The notes beneath the pieces were generated by a model, which did not search any database, was not told the origin of the DNA, and saw only the letters and a list, made by a program, of their open reading frames with translations. Below, piece after piece: positions 18,778 through 28,898 of a stretch of DNA of 64,000 nucleotides (positions are counted from its first letter, which is position 1; every line of letters begins with the position of its first letter). Source of the DNA: Lewinellaceae bacterium (GTDB taxonomy: Bacteria > Bacteroidota > Bacteroidia > Chitinophagales > Saprospiraceae); the NCBI GenBank assembly GCA_016711435.1, contig JADJSY010000004.1:161477-225476 (forward strand), in the 5' to 3' direction. A program made the translations under genes and the position numbers.

Positions 18778-20569
18778 TCAATTGAACATCAACTCATAAG
18801 GCAGGCGTGCCTGTATACCTTTATTGCGTTGCATATCCTTGAGGTGTTTGTACATCGGGTACATTTCTCCCAGTTCGGAGCGGATAATCATGGCTTTTAC
18901 ACCTTCATCGCTGTCTTTATTTTGTGTGAGCTTGTCGATCAGTTGCTCGATACCCGTCATGGTGCGCGGGAATTCGGTCGTGCGGTATTTATCGATCCCG
19001 GCCAGTTTGGCTGCGGCCGTCAGCGCGCGATCCATACCGCCAATACCATCCACCAATCCGATTTCCACGGCTTTTTGCCCCGGCCAGACGCGGCCCTGCG
19101 CAATTTCATTCACCTGGTCACGGGTTTTGTTTCTGCCGGTCGCCACTTTTTGTAAAAAATCCTCGTAGGTGCGGTCCACTTGTTCCTGGATCATACGGTC
19201 TTCTTCCGGAGAAAACTGGATAAACGGCGTGCCGAAAGCCGAATGTTTGCCGGTCAGCACCGTATCGAAGGTAATGCCCAGTTTTTCTTTCATGGTTTGA
19301 TCGAGCATTGGAATAGTACCGAATACCCCGATGGAACCTGTGATAGTGTTGGGTTCTGCAAAAATACTATCGGCGTGACAGGCAATATAATAACCACCCG
19401 ATGCAGCCAAATCGCCCATACTGACAACGACCGGTTTGCCGGCTTCCTTACAAAGCAGGATTTCCCGGTAGATATTTTCACTTGCCAGTACACTTCCTCC
19501 CGGCGAGTTGATGCGCAACACGATGGCTTTTACATTGTTATCCTGCCGGATTTTGCGCAAGAGTTTGACATATTTTCCATCATAAATATCGCCTGCTTCA
19601 CCGTTTTCCCCGTCGAGGAGGGTACCTTCAGCGTACACTACCGCAATTTTGTCTTTGGTACTCAGGTCAATTTTCCGACCCCTTGCCTTGGAGTAATCCT
19701 CTATGCTGACACGGTACAGTTTTTCTTTCCGGTCCAGGCCTATTTTGTTTTTCATTAGCGTGAAAGCCTCGTCTTCATAGGCAATCCGGTCGACCAAGCG
19801 CGCTTTCAGGGCTAAATCAGCGCCGCGGCCTTCAAAATTATCTGCAATGCGACGCAGTTCCGTTTTCGGGTATATTGCGGCTTGCAGCCACATCGCGCAT
19901 CATAATATTGTTGAGCGCAGTGAGGTATTCGCGCACCTGCAGGCGGTTTTCAGGACTCATTTTGTCCATGCGCAGGGGTTCCGTGGCACTTTTGAATTTA
20001 CCTGCGTAAAAGATTTTCATCTGGATATCCAATTTGTCCAGCAGCCCCTTATAGTAGGCGATAGTAGAAGAAAGCCCTCTGAAATCCACCCCGCCGACAG
20101 GGTTTATCAATATGCTGTCGGACACGGAAGCCAGGTAATAGGCATTTTGCGTGTAATAATTGGCGTAGGAAACAATGAATTTGCCCGAAGTTTTAAAATC
20201 AAGCAATGCGGCGCGCAATACGGAGGAAGTTGCTTTACCCGCTGCTACAAATGAGGCATTGATATAAATACCCTTGATGTCCGGGTCTTCTTTGGCTTTA
20301 CGGATAGCCTGCACCATATCGGAAAGACCCAACACATCATTCTGCTCAAGGTCAAAAGGATCCAGGGGCAGGTTGTTGGTTTTTTCAGGCACCATCATGG
20401 AAGGAAATTTCAGTTCGAGGACTGAATTAGGTTTTATGGCTGCAACCGGTTTTTCAGAAGCCCGGCTGGCAAATCCGGCAAGTGTACTGAATCCGATAAA
20501 GAGAAGCAGGATCAATGCCAGGGCAGTACCGAGGCAGGAAGCAAACATGAACTTAAAAAATTGACTCAT
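18778..20569 (-). CDS. sppA: Signal peptide peptidase SppA, 67K type (one frameshift)
   Basis: Two overlapping frames (20569-19838 and 19893-18778) together give a protein of about 597 residues, normal for the 67K class. The first half has an N-terminal membrane segment (CLGTALALILLLFIGFSTLAG) and the catalytic Lys region (YAGKFKSATEPL). The second half has the catalytic Ser region (GDLAASGGYYIACHAD). Removing one base from the run at 19868-19870 joins SRNI to PKTELRRIADN. SppA is a membrane-anchored Ser-Lys peptidase that digests cleaved signal peptides. Both catalytic residues survive, so the indel is more likely an error than an old inactivation. Confidence 0.85.
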
Positions 20570-20775
20570 GGTGTTAAAATTTACTGGCTATGGAGGATGA
20601 ATGGTGTGCTTACTCAGATTTTAAATAACTGGCAAATGAAACACAGACCGGAGCCAACTGATCTTAAAATTAGATTAAAGGCCGGTTTTGGGGGATGTGT
20701 GCTGCTTAATCCGGCCTCTTTTGAAAGTTGGATGGTTTGAGTGGTTGGATGGTTTGATGGTTTGAAGGGTTTGAT

Positions 20776-20869
20776 GGTTGGATAGTTTGAAAGGTTTGAT
20801 GGTTGGAAGTGGTAACCATTGGCTTTAAGTTACCACATCAAACCATCAAACCTTTCAAACCATCCAACC
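20776..20869. repeat. Palindromic spacer, GGTTTGATGG family (divergent position)
   Basis: Arms 20776-20816 and 20829-20869 (41 nt, about four mismatches) carry GGTTTGATGG words and the core GTGGTAAC/GTTACCAC. More GGTTTGATGG words extend left to about 20730. It lies between divergent genes (sppA start 20569, adhesin start 21136). The rest of that 566-bp spacer shows only a possible weak -7 element, TACTTTTC at 21003. Confidence 0.8.
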
Positions 20870-21135
20870 TGACTATACCTCTGATTCAAAATGTGTAAGC
20901 ATCGTTTTTGAAGTTGGATGTGTCTGTCATCAGGGCAATAACTTTAACAGGCACAAAATAAATTACTGATAAAAAATGTGGTTTCACATCCAAAGAAAGC
21001 ACTACTTTTCGGCGTACAAATTTTTAATTTAATAATCCGCTCTCCGGCCAAACCTTACTGAACTTTCAGTTTCCCCTGAAATATCTCTAATCTCCTGAAA
21101 AAGTAATCAGGGTATTAACCAATCACTTCCACCGG

Positions 21136-24100
21136 ATGAACATTAAAAGCTACTTTTCTTACCAGTTGCTGCTTGCGGCCTTCCTTGTTGCGGCCTTTTC
21201 TAATCTGACTCAAGCACAAGTTTTACAAGTAAGCGGCGCTAATACGCCCCCTTTTACTCCGCAGAACCTGATCTCCAATATTTTTCTGGGAGAAGGTGTG
21301 ACGGTGACCAATATCTCTTACAACGGGACAAATTCCGCAGTTGGTTATTTTACCGGCGGTACGCAGGCTGTAGGTATTGAACGCGGCATTGTGATGACCA
21401 CCGGCGTGGCAACAACCAATGGTACGGCCCTTGGAAGCGACGAACAGGGAGTTGACTTTTCCTCACACGATAATGCTAGCACGGCGACCGATGCCAGTCT
21501 GGCCGCACTGGCAACGGCGGGTTTGAACGATGTGGCCATCTATTCCATTACGTTTATTCCAACTGCCGATACGCTGCGTTTCCGCTACTGTTTCGGTTCG
21601 GAAGAATACCCGGAATTTGCTTGCAGTTCCTTTAACGACGTTTTCGGATTCTTCATCAGCGGCCCCAATCCCGCCGGCGGCAATTATAATAACCTCAATA
21701 TTGCAAAAGTGCCGGGAACCGGTCTGGCCGTGGCCATCAATAATGTCCACCCGGCCAACCCCATTTACAATTGCGCCGCACTGAATGTTCAGTACTACAA
21801 TAATAACAACGGCTCCCAACTTCAGCCTGTTTATGACGGGTTTACCGATGTTTTTACTGCAGAAGCCGTTGTAACACCTTGTCAGCAATACACCATCAAA
21901 TTAGCCATCGCCGATGTAAGCGACGGCATTTATGATTCGGGAGTCTTCCTGGAAGCCAAAAGTTTTGGTACCGGTTCGTTGCAGGTGGAACTGTCTACCC
22001 GGAGCCTGGATGGCACCGTTACCGAAGGATGTACGGATGGTATGCTTACTTTCAAATTACCTACTCCAACACAGTCTGCATTCCCGATAGATTACAATGT
22101 ATGGGGTACCGCGACAAATGGTACAGATTACCAGTTGATCCCGCCGGGACTCAGCATTCCGGCAGGCCAAACGACGATTGATATTCCCATCATCGCTTTG
22201 GAGGATAACATGGGCGATACTGGCGAATATATTGCCGTCGACGTACGACGCGATCCATGTACACGGGATACCATTTATATTTACCTGCGGGATAATGCCC
22301 TGATAGCGCCTTCTTTAAGGGCCGATACTACCATTTGTTCCGGTTCACAGGCGCTGGATCTGAATGGAACCTTACCGGTTCCGCTGCCCGCTCCGCCATC
22401 ATTTTCTAACAATCAGGTTTATAATATTTCCCCAACCAACACGCCAGTCTTATCATCTGTCACTGTGTTTGGGGTGCAACCTATATTACTGGATTCCGGT
22501 GTTATTCGCTCCGTCTGCCTGAATGCGGTTCACCCCTTTGTGGATGACCTCGATATTTTTCTGTTGTCTCCCGGCGGGCAATTTCTGGAACTCACCACCG
22601 ACAACGGCGCCGACGGAGATAATTATACAAACACCTGTTTTACGCCAACGGCAACAACGGTTGTCAGTTCTCCTGGTCCATTTGCACCTGCGGCCGCAGC
22701 GCCATTTACCAACAACTGGCTGCCGGAAGGCCCCTGGAGCGACCTTTGGGGCAACCCCACGAACGGAAACTGGAGATTACAGGTAATAGATGACGCCAAT
22801 GGTTTCACCGGAACCCTGCAAAACTGGACGATTACATTTGAACCATCCTATAAAATTGATTACCAGTGGGCGCCTTCTGCCGGACTCAACTGCCCTACCT
22901 GCCCCATTGCAATGGCAACCCCCACACAAACAACGACTTATACTCTTGTTGCTACTGACTCTTACGGCTGTAGCGTCACGGATACCGTAACGGTTGAAGT
23001 GATACCCGCCTTGCCTGCTCCGGTAGTGACCTGTGCCGGTTCGAGCAGCAACAGTATTTCATTTGGCTGGACGGCTGTATCTGGCGCCGTCGATTATGAA
23101 GTAAATGTCAACGGGACCGGCTGGGGAGCAGCCAGCGGTGTGATGGAGCATCAGGTGAGTGGCTTGGTGCCCAGTTCGAGTGTCACCATTGAAGTACGGG
23201 GTATCGGCGCATTCAGCAACTGTTCGGCCAATATAGGCACCGCTACTTGTGTCAATTGTGAGTCGCCCACCAATACATTAACTATTAACGGGGTAGATTG
23301 CCCCGGCCAAACCGACGGTTCCATTGTTGTAACGCCCGATGGGGTCAATCCGCCTTATACGTTTGAATTGGGTGCGCAAAGCAATACCAGCGGTAGTTTT
23401 TCATCGCTGGCTGCCGGCAACTACTTGATTGTAGTTACTGATAATTCGAATTGTTCCGCTTCCCTGAATGTCACGGTTCCTGGACCGCCCGCACTTACCA
23501 ACACCATAAGCATACAGCAGCAGGTGTCTTGTTTTGGCGGCAACAACGCCGTGCTCCAGGCTACTGCGGCCGGAGGAACCGGCAACCTCACTTACCTGTG
23601 GAGCGATCCCGCTGCGCAAAACACAGCAACAGCCTCCAACCTCAGCGCAGGCGCCTATACGGTAACCGTCACAGATGCCAATGGCTGCAGCTCCACAGCG
23701 TCTGCCTCCTTAACGCAACCGACCGACCTCAGCCTCAACGCGATTCCTTCGGCCGCTACTTGTTTCAATGTGCCGAATGGGTCTATCGGGGCGGTTGGCA
23801 ATGGGGGAACTGCACCATACACCTATCAATGGAGCAATAGTGTTGCTACTCAGTTGAATAGCAACGTTTTATCTGGAAATTATACGGTTACGATCACGGA
23901 TGCAAGCGGATGTACCGAAACTGCTGCCGCTTTTGTTTCACAACCCGCACAACTGACTGCCAACACACTGACAACACCAACCAACTGTTTTGGAAACAGT
24001 GATGGTTCGGCTACTGCAACAGCTACCGGAGGCACTGCGCCCTATAATTATAAATGGAGCGATCCCCTCCAGCAGACTTTACAAACTGCCGTCAACCTGA

Positions 24101-26604
24101 ACGCACAGATTTATACGGTAACGATCACTGATGCGAATGGCTGTACCGCACAACAAGCGGCAAGTGTCGCTTCCCCCATACAGTTGTCGGTCCTTATTAA
24201 TCCAACGGATGCAACCTGTAATCTGGGGGCAAATGGTACTGCAACGGCGAGCGCGCAGGGCGGCAACGCCGGTTATACTTTCCAGTGGAATAGTATACCC
24301 ATCCAGGCCACTGCTACTGCGAATAACCTCAGTGCAGGCAATTATTCGGTTATCGTTACGGATCAAAAGGGATGTACTGCAACGGCTGCCACTACAATCG
24401 GGCAGCCTGCAGCCATTGCCTTCACCGCGATTCCCCAGCCTGCCTCCTGTTTTGGAAGCGCCAACGGTCAAATTATCACCCAGACACAGGGAGGAACAAG
24501 TCCTTATTCTTACAGTTGGAGTGCCGGGCAAACCGGCGCTAACCTGATTAACCGGCCCGCCGGCAATTATACGGCTACTGTGACTGATGCCAATGGTTGC
24601 ACCCAGGCTTTACAATCAACTATCACACAGCCTTCGGAAATCCTGTTGGCCGCCGCTCCGAAAGATGTGCTGTGTAAAGGACAAAACAATGGCGGGCTTA
24701 CTTTGGCCGCCCAGGGCGGTACGCCAGGTTACAACATCACCTGGAGCGGTCCGGCGAACTATACCGGCGCCGGTTCAACCCTGAACAACCTCTATGCCGG
24801 TATTTATACCGCATCCGTAACCGATGCCGCAGGTTGTGTAAAAACTTCCAATACGGCTGTAAATGAGCCTGCAACTGAATTATCACTGGCATTGCCCGCT
24901 ATTGCCGATACCATTTGTTTCCTGGCTTCCGATGGCACAGCAACGGTACTTGCCAATGGGGGCACTCCGCCATACAGTTATTTTTGGAATGTCAACGGTA
25001 GCAACAGCGCAACTGTGTCCGGCCTGTCATCAGCCGAATATGCCGTGACTGTGGCAGATGCCAACAACTGCCCTGCATCTGCCCAGACTTTCATATTTCA
25101 GAAAGGAGAACTCTTCGGATATGCAGAAGCCAGAAGTCCCAGTTGTAATGCCGGTTCGGATGGCATCGGAATAGTTACCGGTGTGTTTTATGCCATTGAC
25201 TCCGCCAATGTGAATACTTTTAATTATACCTGGAATACGGTCCCACCACAAAATACCCGCATCGCAACGGGTTTGATAGCAACACAGACCTACACTGTGA
25301 CGATCACCGATACACAGGGGTGTGTGGATGAACAAAGTATTACAGTCGGTAATCCGGAACAACTGGAAGCGCGCATATTGGCCCATGAAAATGTAAAATG
25401 TTTTGGCGGCAACACCGGTTGGGCTTCAGCCAATGGGTATGGCGGTCGCACACCTTACACTTTTTTCTGGGCTACCGGAGGCGTGGGGCAGGCTGATTCC
25501 CTCGCGCAAAACCTGTCCGCCGGCGATTACAGTGTAACCGTGACCGATGCCAACAACTGCCCTGCAACTGCCACCGTCACGGTATTGGAGCCTGAAGCAT
25601 TAAGCATTGAATTACTGTCAACGCATGTAAAATGTTTTGGAGAAAGCAGCGGCGCTGTTGTCGCCCGTCCTTCCGGCGGTATTGCCCCCTACCAATTCCT
25701 GTGGCAAAACGGACAAACTACCCAGGAAGCGACCGCTATTCCGGCGGGTCGTTTCAACATTACCCTGACAGACCAGAATGGCTGTGTACTCCCCGACTCT
25801 GTCCTTATCCTACAACCGGATACCGGCGTTAGCGGATTTGCGGAAGAGCGCGACCCGAAATGCCACGGCGGCAAGGATGGAGAAATAAACATTAGTGCCG
25901 AAGGCGGAACGCCGCCCTACAAGTACGCGCTCGACAATGGCAACTGGAATGGCTCACCCAAAGAAATTGGCATCGGAGCGGGCGTGTACATACCCAGGAT
26001 CATTGACCAAAACGGCTGTGTATCTATTTTGCCTCCCATAACAGTTTCTGAACGCAGCGCATTACAAGTCGATCTGGGTCCTGATTTTAGCATCGAACTG
26101 GGTAAGGATACCCAACTACTGGCAGTAGTAAGCAACGGGCTTGGCACAATCAGTTACCAATGGAGCCTCGAAGACAGTACCTGGCTCAGTTGTCTGGACT
26201 GTAGCAACCCTTCGGTTTACTCTTTATATTATGAAAATTATTTTGACATCATGGTAACCGACTCGCTCGGTTGTCCTGCCCAGGATCGCATAAGGATTAC
26301 GGTTGTGAAACCGCGCAGGATATTTGTGCCGACCGGCTTTTCTCCCAATGGCGATAGCGCCAATGACCGGCTGTTGGTACACGGGCAGCCATCCGCGCGT
26401 ATTCTCGACTTCAGGCTGTTCGACAGGTGGGGAGAACTGGTGTATGAAACCGGCAAATTCACCCCGAATGACCCTGACACAGGCTGGGATGGTACTTTTA
26501 GGGGACAGGAAATGGATCCAGGCGTCTATGTCTGGATATTGGAAGTAGAATATATGGATGGTGTAACAGAAATTCTTCGGGGCAATACAACCTTGATTCG
26601 GTAG
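21136..26604 (+). CDS. Giant SprB-like surface adhesin
   Basis: This is a 1822-residue protein, in order: signal peptide (LLLAAFLVAAFSNLTQAQ); choice-of-anchor L domain (about 30-275, with FRYCFGSEEYPEF); a Calx-beta-like domain (about 290-385); a proprotein-convertase P-like domain (about 420-575, with DDLDIFLLSPGG and GNWRLQVIDD). A fibronectin III-like module (about 630-705) comes next. Twelve SprB-type repeats of about 75 residues follow (about 707-1640), each with C-x-G, a GGTAPY-type turn and a YTVTVTDANGC-type end. An Ig-like module and a gliding-motility T9SS type B C-terminal domain (VPTGFSPNGDSANDR, RWGELVYETG) close it. In Flavobacterium SprB is the mobile adhesin of gliding. Here the role is inferred as T9SS-exported adhesion. 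Confidence 0.92.
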   Translation: MNIKSYFSYQLLLAAFLVAAFSNLTQAQVLQVSGANTPPFTPQNLISNIFLGEGVTVTNISYNGTNSAVGYFTGGTQAVGIERGIVMTTGVATTNGTALGSDEQGVDFSSHDNASTATDASLAALATAGLNDVAIYSITFIPTADTLRFRYCFGSEEYPEFACSSFNDVFGFFISGPNPAGGNYNNLNIAKVPGTGLAVAINNVHPANPIYNCAALNVQYYNNNNGSQLQPVYDGFTDVFTAEAVVTPCQQYTIKLAIADVSDGIYDSGVFLEAKSFGTGSLQVELSTRSLDGTVTEGCTDGMLTFKLPTPTQSAFPIDYNVWGTATNGTDYQLIPPGLSIPAGQTTIDIPIIALEDNMGDTGEYIAVDVRRDPCTRDTIYIYLRDNALIAPSLRADTTICSGSQALDLNGTLPVPLPAPPSFSNNQVYNISPTNTPVLSSVTVFGVQPILLDSGVIRSVCLNAVHPFVDDLDIFLLSPGGQFLELTTDNGADGDNYTNTCFTPTATTVVSSPGPFAPAAAAPFTNNWLPEGPWSDLWGNPTNGNWRLQVIDDANGFTGTLQNWTITFEPSYKIDYQWAPSAGLNCPTCPIAMATPTQTTTYTLVATDSYGCSVTDTVTVEVIPALPAPVVTCAGSSSNSISFGWTAVSGAVDYEVNVNGTGWGAASGVMEHQVSGLVPSSSVTIEVRGIGAFSNCSANIGTATCVNCESPTNTLTINGVDCPGQTDGSIVVTPDGVNPPYTFELGAQSNTSGSFSSLAAGNYLIVVTDNSNCSASLNVTVPGPPALTNTISIQQQVSCFGGNNAVLQATAAGGTGNLTYLWSDPAAQNTATASNLSAGAYTVTVTDANGCSSTASASLTQPTDLSLNAIPSAATCFNVPNGSIGAVGNGGTAPYTYQWSNSVATQLNSNVLSGNYTVTITDASGCTETAAAFVSQPAQLTANTLTTPTNCFGNSDGSATATATGGTAPYNYKWSDPLQQTLQTAVNLNAQIYTVTITDANGCTAQQAASVASPIQLSVLINPTDATCNLGANGTATASAQGGNAGYTFQWNSIPIQATATANNLSAGNYSVIVTDQKGCTATAATTIGQPAAIAFTAIPQPASCFGSANGQIITQTQGGTSPYSYSWSAGQTGANLINRPAGNYTATVTDANGCTQALQSTITQPSEILLAAAPKDVLCKGQNNGGLTLAAQGGTPGYNITWSGPANYTGAGSTLNNLYAGIYTASVTDAAGCVKTSNTAVNEPATELSLALPAIADTICFLASDGTATVLANGGTPPYSYFWNVNGSNSATVSGLSSAEYAVTVADANNCPASAQTFIFQKGELFGYAEARSPSCNAGSDGIGIVTGVFYAIDSANVNTFNYTWNTVPPQNTRIATGLIATQTYTVTITDTQGCVDEQSITVGNPEQLEARILAHENVKCFGGNTGWASANGYGGRTPYTFFWATGGVGQADSLAQNLSAGDYSVTVTDANNCPATATVTVLEPEALSIELLSTHVKCFGESSGAVVARPSGGIAPYQFLWQNGQTTQEATAIPAGRFNITLTDQNGCVLPDSVLILQPDTGVSGFAEERDPKCHGGKDGEINISAEGGTPPYKYALDNGNWNGSPKEIGIGAGVYIPRIIDQNGCVSILPPITVSERSALQVDLGPDFSIELGKDTQLLAVVSNGLGTISYQWSLEDSTWLSCLDCSNPSVYSLYYENYFDIMVTDSLGCPAQDRIRITVVKPRRIFVPTGFSPNGDSANDRLLVHGQPSARILDFRLFDRWGELVYETGKFTPNDPDTGWDGTFRGQEMDPGVYVWILEVEYMDGVTEILRGNTTLIR

Positions 26605-26675
26605 GATTTTTTTTTGTTCCGTGTTAAACATTTGCAAACCAAAATGAAGTCGGTAAGCGACTTGCCAACAAGGTG

Positions 26676-26683
26676 TAATTTTG
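26676..26683 (+). promoter_or_regulatory. -7 element TAATTTTG
   Basis: TAATTTTG matches TAnnTTTG and lies 59 nt before the DUF1573 ATG at 26742. Confidence 0.6.
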
Positions 26684-26741
26684 CCCGCAGAACAATCAAA
26701 AGTTATCACTCACATTTCTCTCACCCATTCATTCTTTAACA

Positions 26742-27314
26742 ATGGAAAAAAATAAGCAAATTCAGGTAGGCCTCCTTGCAGTATTGGCACTGCTCCTGAT
26801 CGCAAACCTGTTTGGAGGTGGTTTTAAAAACTGGTTCAAATCTGAAGGCGATAAACTCCGTGAATCCGCAGCAGCTTCTATGGTTGCCAGTGATGGTAGC
26901 GTTGAAAATAATGCCGGCAATATCCCCGGTACCAACGTGAACAGCACCTTGGCTCCAAGCGGCCCTGTTACCATGATTCAGTACGAAAATGATAAATTCG
27001 ACTTTGGCACTGTTGACGAAGGCGAAGTGGTAAAACACGTTTTCAAATTTAAAAACGCAGGCAACGAACCGCTGCTTATCACCAATGCCAAAGGTTCCTG
27101 CGGTTGCACTGTTCCGACCTGGCCACAAGAGCCGATCGCACCCGGCGCATTCGGCGAAATCAAAGTAGAGTTTAACTCTAAAGGAAAACCCGGCCGTCAA
27201 AGCAAAAAAGTTACGGTCACTGCGAATACCACTCCCACCGAAACATTTATTGAAGTGATGGGCGAAGTGAAAGGTAAAGAACAGCCTGCTGTAAAAGGCG
27301 GGACGCCGCAGTAA
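26742..27314 (+). CDS. DUF1573 protein
   Basis: This 190-residue protein has an N-terminal membrane anchor or signal (VGLLAVLALLLIANLFGG), a Ser/Asn-rich linker and a DUF1573 Ig-like domain from about residue 80. The domain shows FDFGTVDEGEVVKHVFKF, then NAKGSCGCTVPTWP and PIAPGAFGEIKVEF. The CGC motif is the family signature. The domain is related to ASPM-SPD2-Hydin folds and is abundant in Bacteroidota envelopes; its role is unknown. It has its own promoter, and its stop is followed at once by a palindromic spacer. Confidence 0.85.
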   Translation: MEKNKQIQVGLLAVLALLLIANLFGGGFKNWFKSEGDKLRESAAASMVASDGSVENNAGNIPGTNVNSTLAPSGPVTMIQYENDKFDFGTVDEGEVVKHVFKFKNAGNEPLLITNAKGSCGCTVPTWPQEPIAPGAFGEIKVEFNSKGKPGRQSKKVTVTANTTPTETFIEVMGEVKGKEQPAVKGGTPQ

Positions 27315-27412
27315 ATGGTTTATGGTTTATAGGTTTATGGTTTATAACGGCCACAAATAGTGTATGTTACCTCTTCAAACCATCAAACTTATAAACCATC
27401 AAACCATCAACT
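27315..27412. repeat. Imperfect palindrome of GGTTTAT / ATCAAACC words
   Basis: The left side (ATGGTTTATGGTTTATAGG) starts on the base after the TAA of the DUF1573 gene. The right side (27374-27412) has TCAAACCATCAAAC and ATAAACCATC. Pairing is imperfect. It belongs to the GGTTTGATGG group. Confidence 0.65.
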
Positions 27413-27423
27413 TCCTTTTAATG

Positions 27424-27431
27424 TAGTTTTG
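27424..27431 (+). promoter_or_regulatory. -7 element TAGTTTTG
   Basis: TAGTTTTG matches TAnnTTTG, 17 nt before the TTG start of the glycosyltransferase at 27448. This short leader supports that start, since no ATG is available in frame nearby. Confidence 0.6.
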
Positions 27432-27447
27432 CCCCAAAATAACCCAC

Positions 27448-28554
27448 TTGTCTGCTCCCCTGCATTTGATTTTTACCGTCACCAATGATCTCAGTTACGA
27501 TCAGCGGATGCAACGCATCTGCCGGACATTGGTAGAAAACGGTTATAGCGTGACCCTGATTGGGCGCACACTCCCCCACTCTCCTCCTTTAGACAAAACT
27601 TCATTCTCCCAAAAAAGGCTCCATTGCCGGTTTCGGAAGGGTTTTCTGTTCTATGCTGAATACAACCTGCGGCTTTTTTGGTGTTTACTCTTTACTTCAT
27701 TTGATGCGGTATGTTCTGTCGACCTCGACACCCTGCCGGCCGGCTGTTTGGCCACCTTGTTGCGTCGCAAACGCCGGGTTTTCGATGCCCACGAATATTT
27801 TACGGAAGTACCGGAAGTTACAAATCGTGCATTTGTAAAAGCAATATGGGAAATGGTTGCCCGCATATGCCTGCCATTTTACCAGCATGCTTATACGGTA
27901 GGACAGGGTCTGGCTGCAATTTTTGAAAAAAAATATGGCCTCCCCTTCAGCGTGATCAGGAATGTACCGGTACGAGACTTTTCAGTTGTTTCAGATAAAG
28001 AAAAACCATACGTACTGCTTTATCAGGGCGCCTTGAACGAAGGCAGGGGAATAGAAGCAGCACTCGAAGCGATGCAGCAGCTCGATGATGTTCAACTCTG
28101 GCTGGCCGGAGAAGGCGACCTTTCCGACATACTGCGCCGCCGAACCCGGGAATTGGGTTTGCATGACAAAGTGCGTTTTCTCGGTTTTATTAAACCCGGC
28201 GAACTACGCCGCTACACCGCACAAGCCTGGCTGGGCATAAACCTGCTGGAAAACAAGGGGCTTTCCTACTATTACTCGCTAGCCAACAAGTTTTTCGATT
28301 ACGTACAGGGCGGTACGCCGGTACTCACCATGAATTTTCCCGAATACAAGGCATTGAACGAAGAACAGGAGGTAGGAATATTGCTGGACGAATTGAGTCC
28401 CGGTTCAGTAGCAGCGGCCATTAACAAGTTGCTGAATGACAACGCGTTATATCAAAAACTGCAAGGGAATTGTCTGTCTGCACGAATGCTCTGGAACTGG
28501 GAAGCGGAAGAAAAGATACTGATAGACTATGAGGTTGAAAGGTTAAAAGGTTGA
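27448..28554 (+). CDS. Glycosyltransferase, GT4-like (GT-B fold)
   Basis: This 368-residue cytoplasmic protein opens with a beta strand (LHLIFTVTNDLSYDQRM), has DAHEYFTEVPE near residue 110 and NVPV near 175. The C-terminal GT-B half carries YQGALNEGRGIEAALEAM, WLAGEGDL and VRFLGF. The donor-binding Glu region shows as NKFFDYVQGGTPVLTMN. It should transfer a sugar from a nucleotide donor to an envelope glycan; the substrate cannot be read from sequence. No TM segment is obvious. The final codons (VERLKG) and stop lie in GGTTGA words of the following repeat region. Confidence 0.85.
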   Translation: MSAPLHLIFTVTNDLSYDQRMQRICRTLVENGYSVTLIGRTLPHSPPLDKTSFSQKRLHCRFRKGFLFYAEYNLRLFWCLLFTSFDAVCSVDLDTLPAGCLATLLRRKRRVFDAHEYFTEVPEVTNRAFVKAIWEMVARICLPFYQHAYTVGQGLAAIFEKKYGLPFSVIRNVPVRDFSVVSDKEKPYVLLYQGALNEGRGIEAALEAMQQLDDVQLWLAGEGDLSDILRRRTRELGLHDKVRFLGFIKPGELRRYTAQAWLGINLLENKGLSYYYSLANKFFDYVQGGTPVLTMNFPEYKALNEEQEVGILLDELSPGSVAAAINKLLNDNALYQKLQGNCLSARMLWNWEAEEKILIDYEVERLKG

Positions 28555-28573
28555 TGAGGGTTGATGGTTTTCC

Positions 28574-28768
28574 GGGGTGATTTCAAGTCTAATTTCGTCA
28601 ACTTAGCGCTAGTGAAGAGGTGTCATCTGCGAGGTACGAGCAGGTGACATCTCGAAACGGTCATCTTTTGATGACATGACATCGTTCCGAGATGTCACCT
28701 GCTCGTACCTCGCAGATGACACCTCTTCACTAGCGCTAAGTTGACGACATTAGACTTGAAGTCACTCC
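28574..28768. repeat. Very long palindrome, 86-nt arms
   Basis: Arms 28574-28659 and 28683-28768 match at 82 of 86 positions by hand count. The 23-nt loop contains its own small hairpin (GTCATC/GATGAC). The arms carry GAGGTGTCATCTGCGAGG and ACTTAGCGCTAGTGAAG. It starts 20 nt after the glycosyltransferase stop and lies between convergent genes. This is the longest stem in the window. No open frame is encoded that I would support. Confidence 0.92.
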
Positions 28769-28820
28769 GTCAATAAGCAACTCGTGATGCCAGGCGACAA
28801 TTTGAAATGCTACTTCTTTT

Positions 28821-28862
28821 AAAAAAAAATCCCGGATTTTTCACTGAAGAAAAATCCGGGAT
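28821..28862 (-). terminator. Intrinsic terminator of the - strand T9SS gene
   Basis: Arms 28829-28842 and 28849-28862 (ATCCCGGATTTTTC) are exact complements. On the - strand the stem is followed by nine T. It lies about 36 nt after the stop at 28899. Confidence 0.85.
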
Positions 28863-28898
28863 GAACTCATATTTGTCTTTACGCTTTGAATCCGCCGT

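Noticed and set aside
28574..28768. Insertion sequence
   Set aside because: Long inverted arms but no transposase frame between or beside them.
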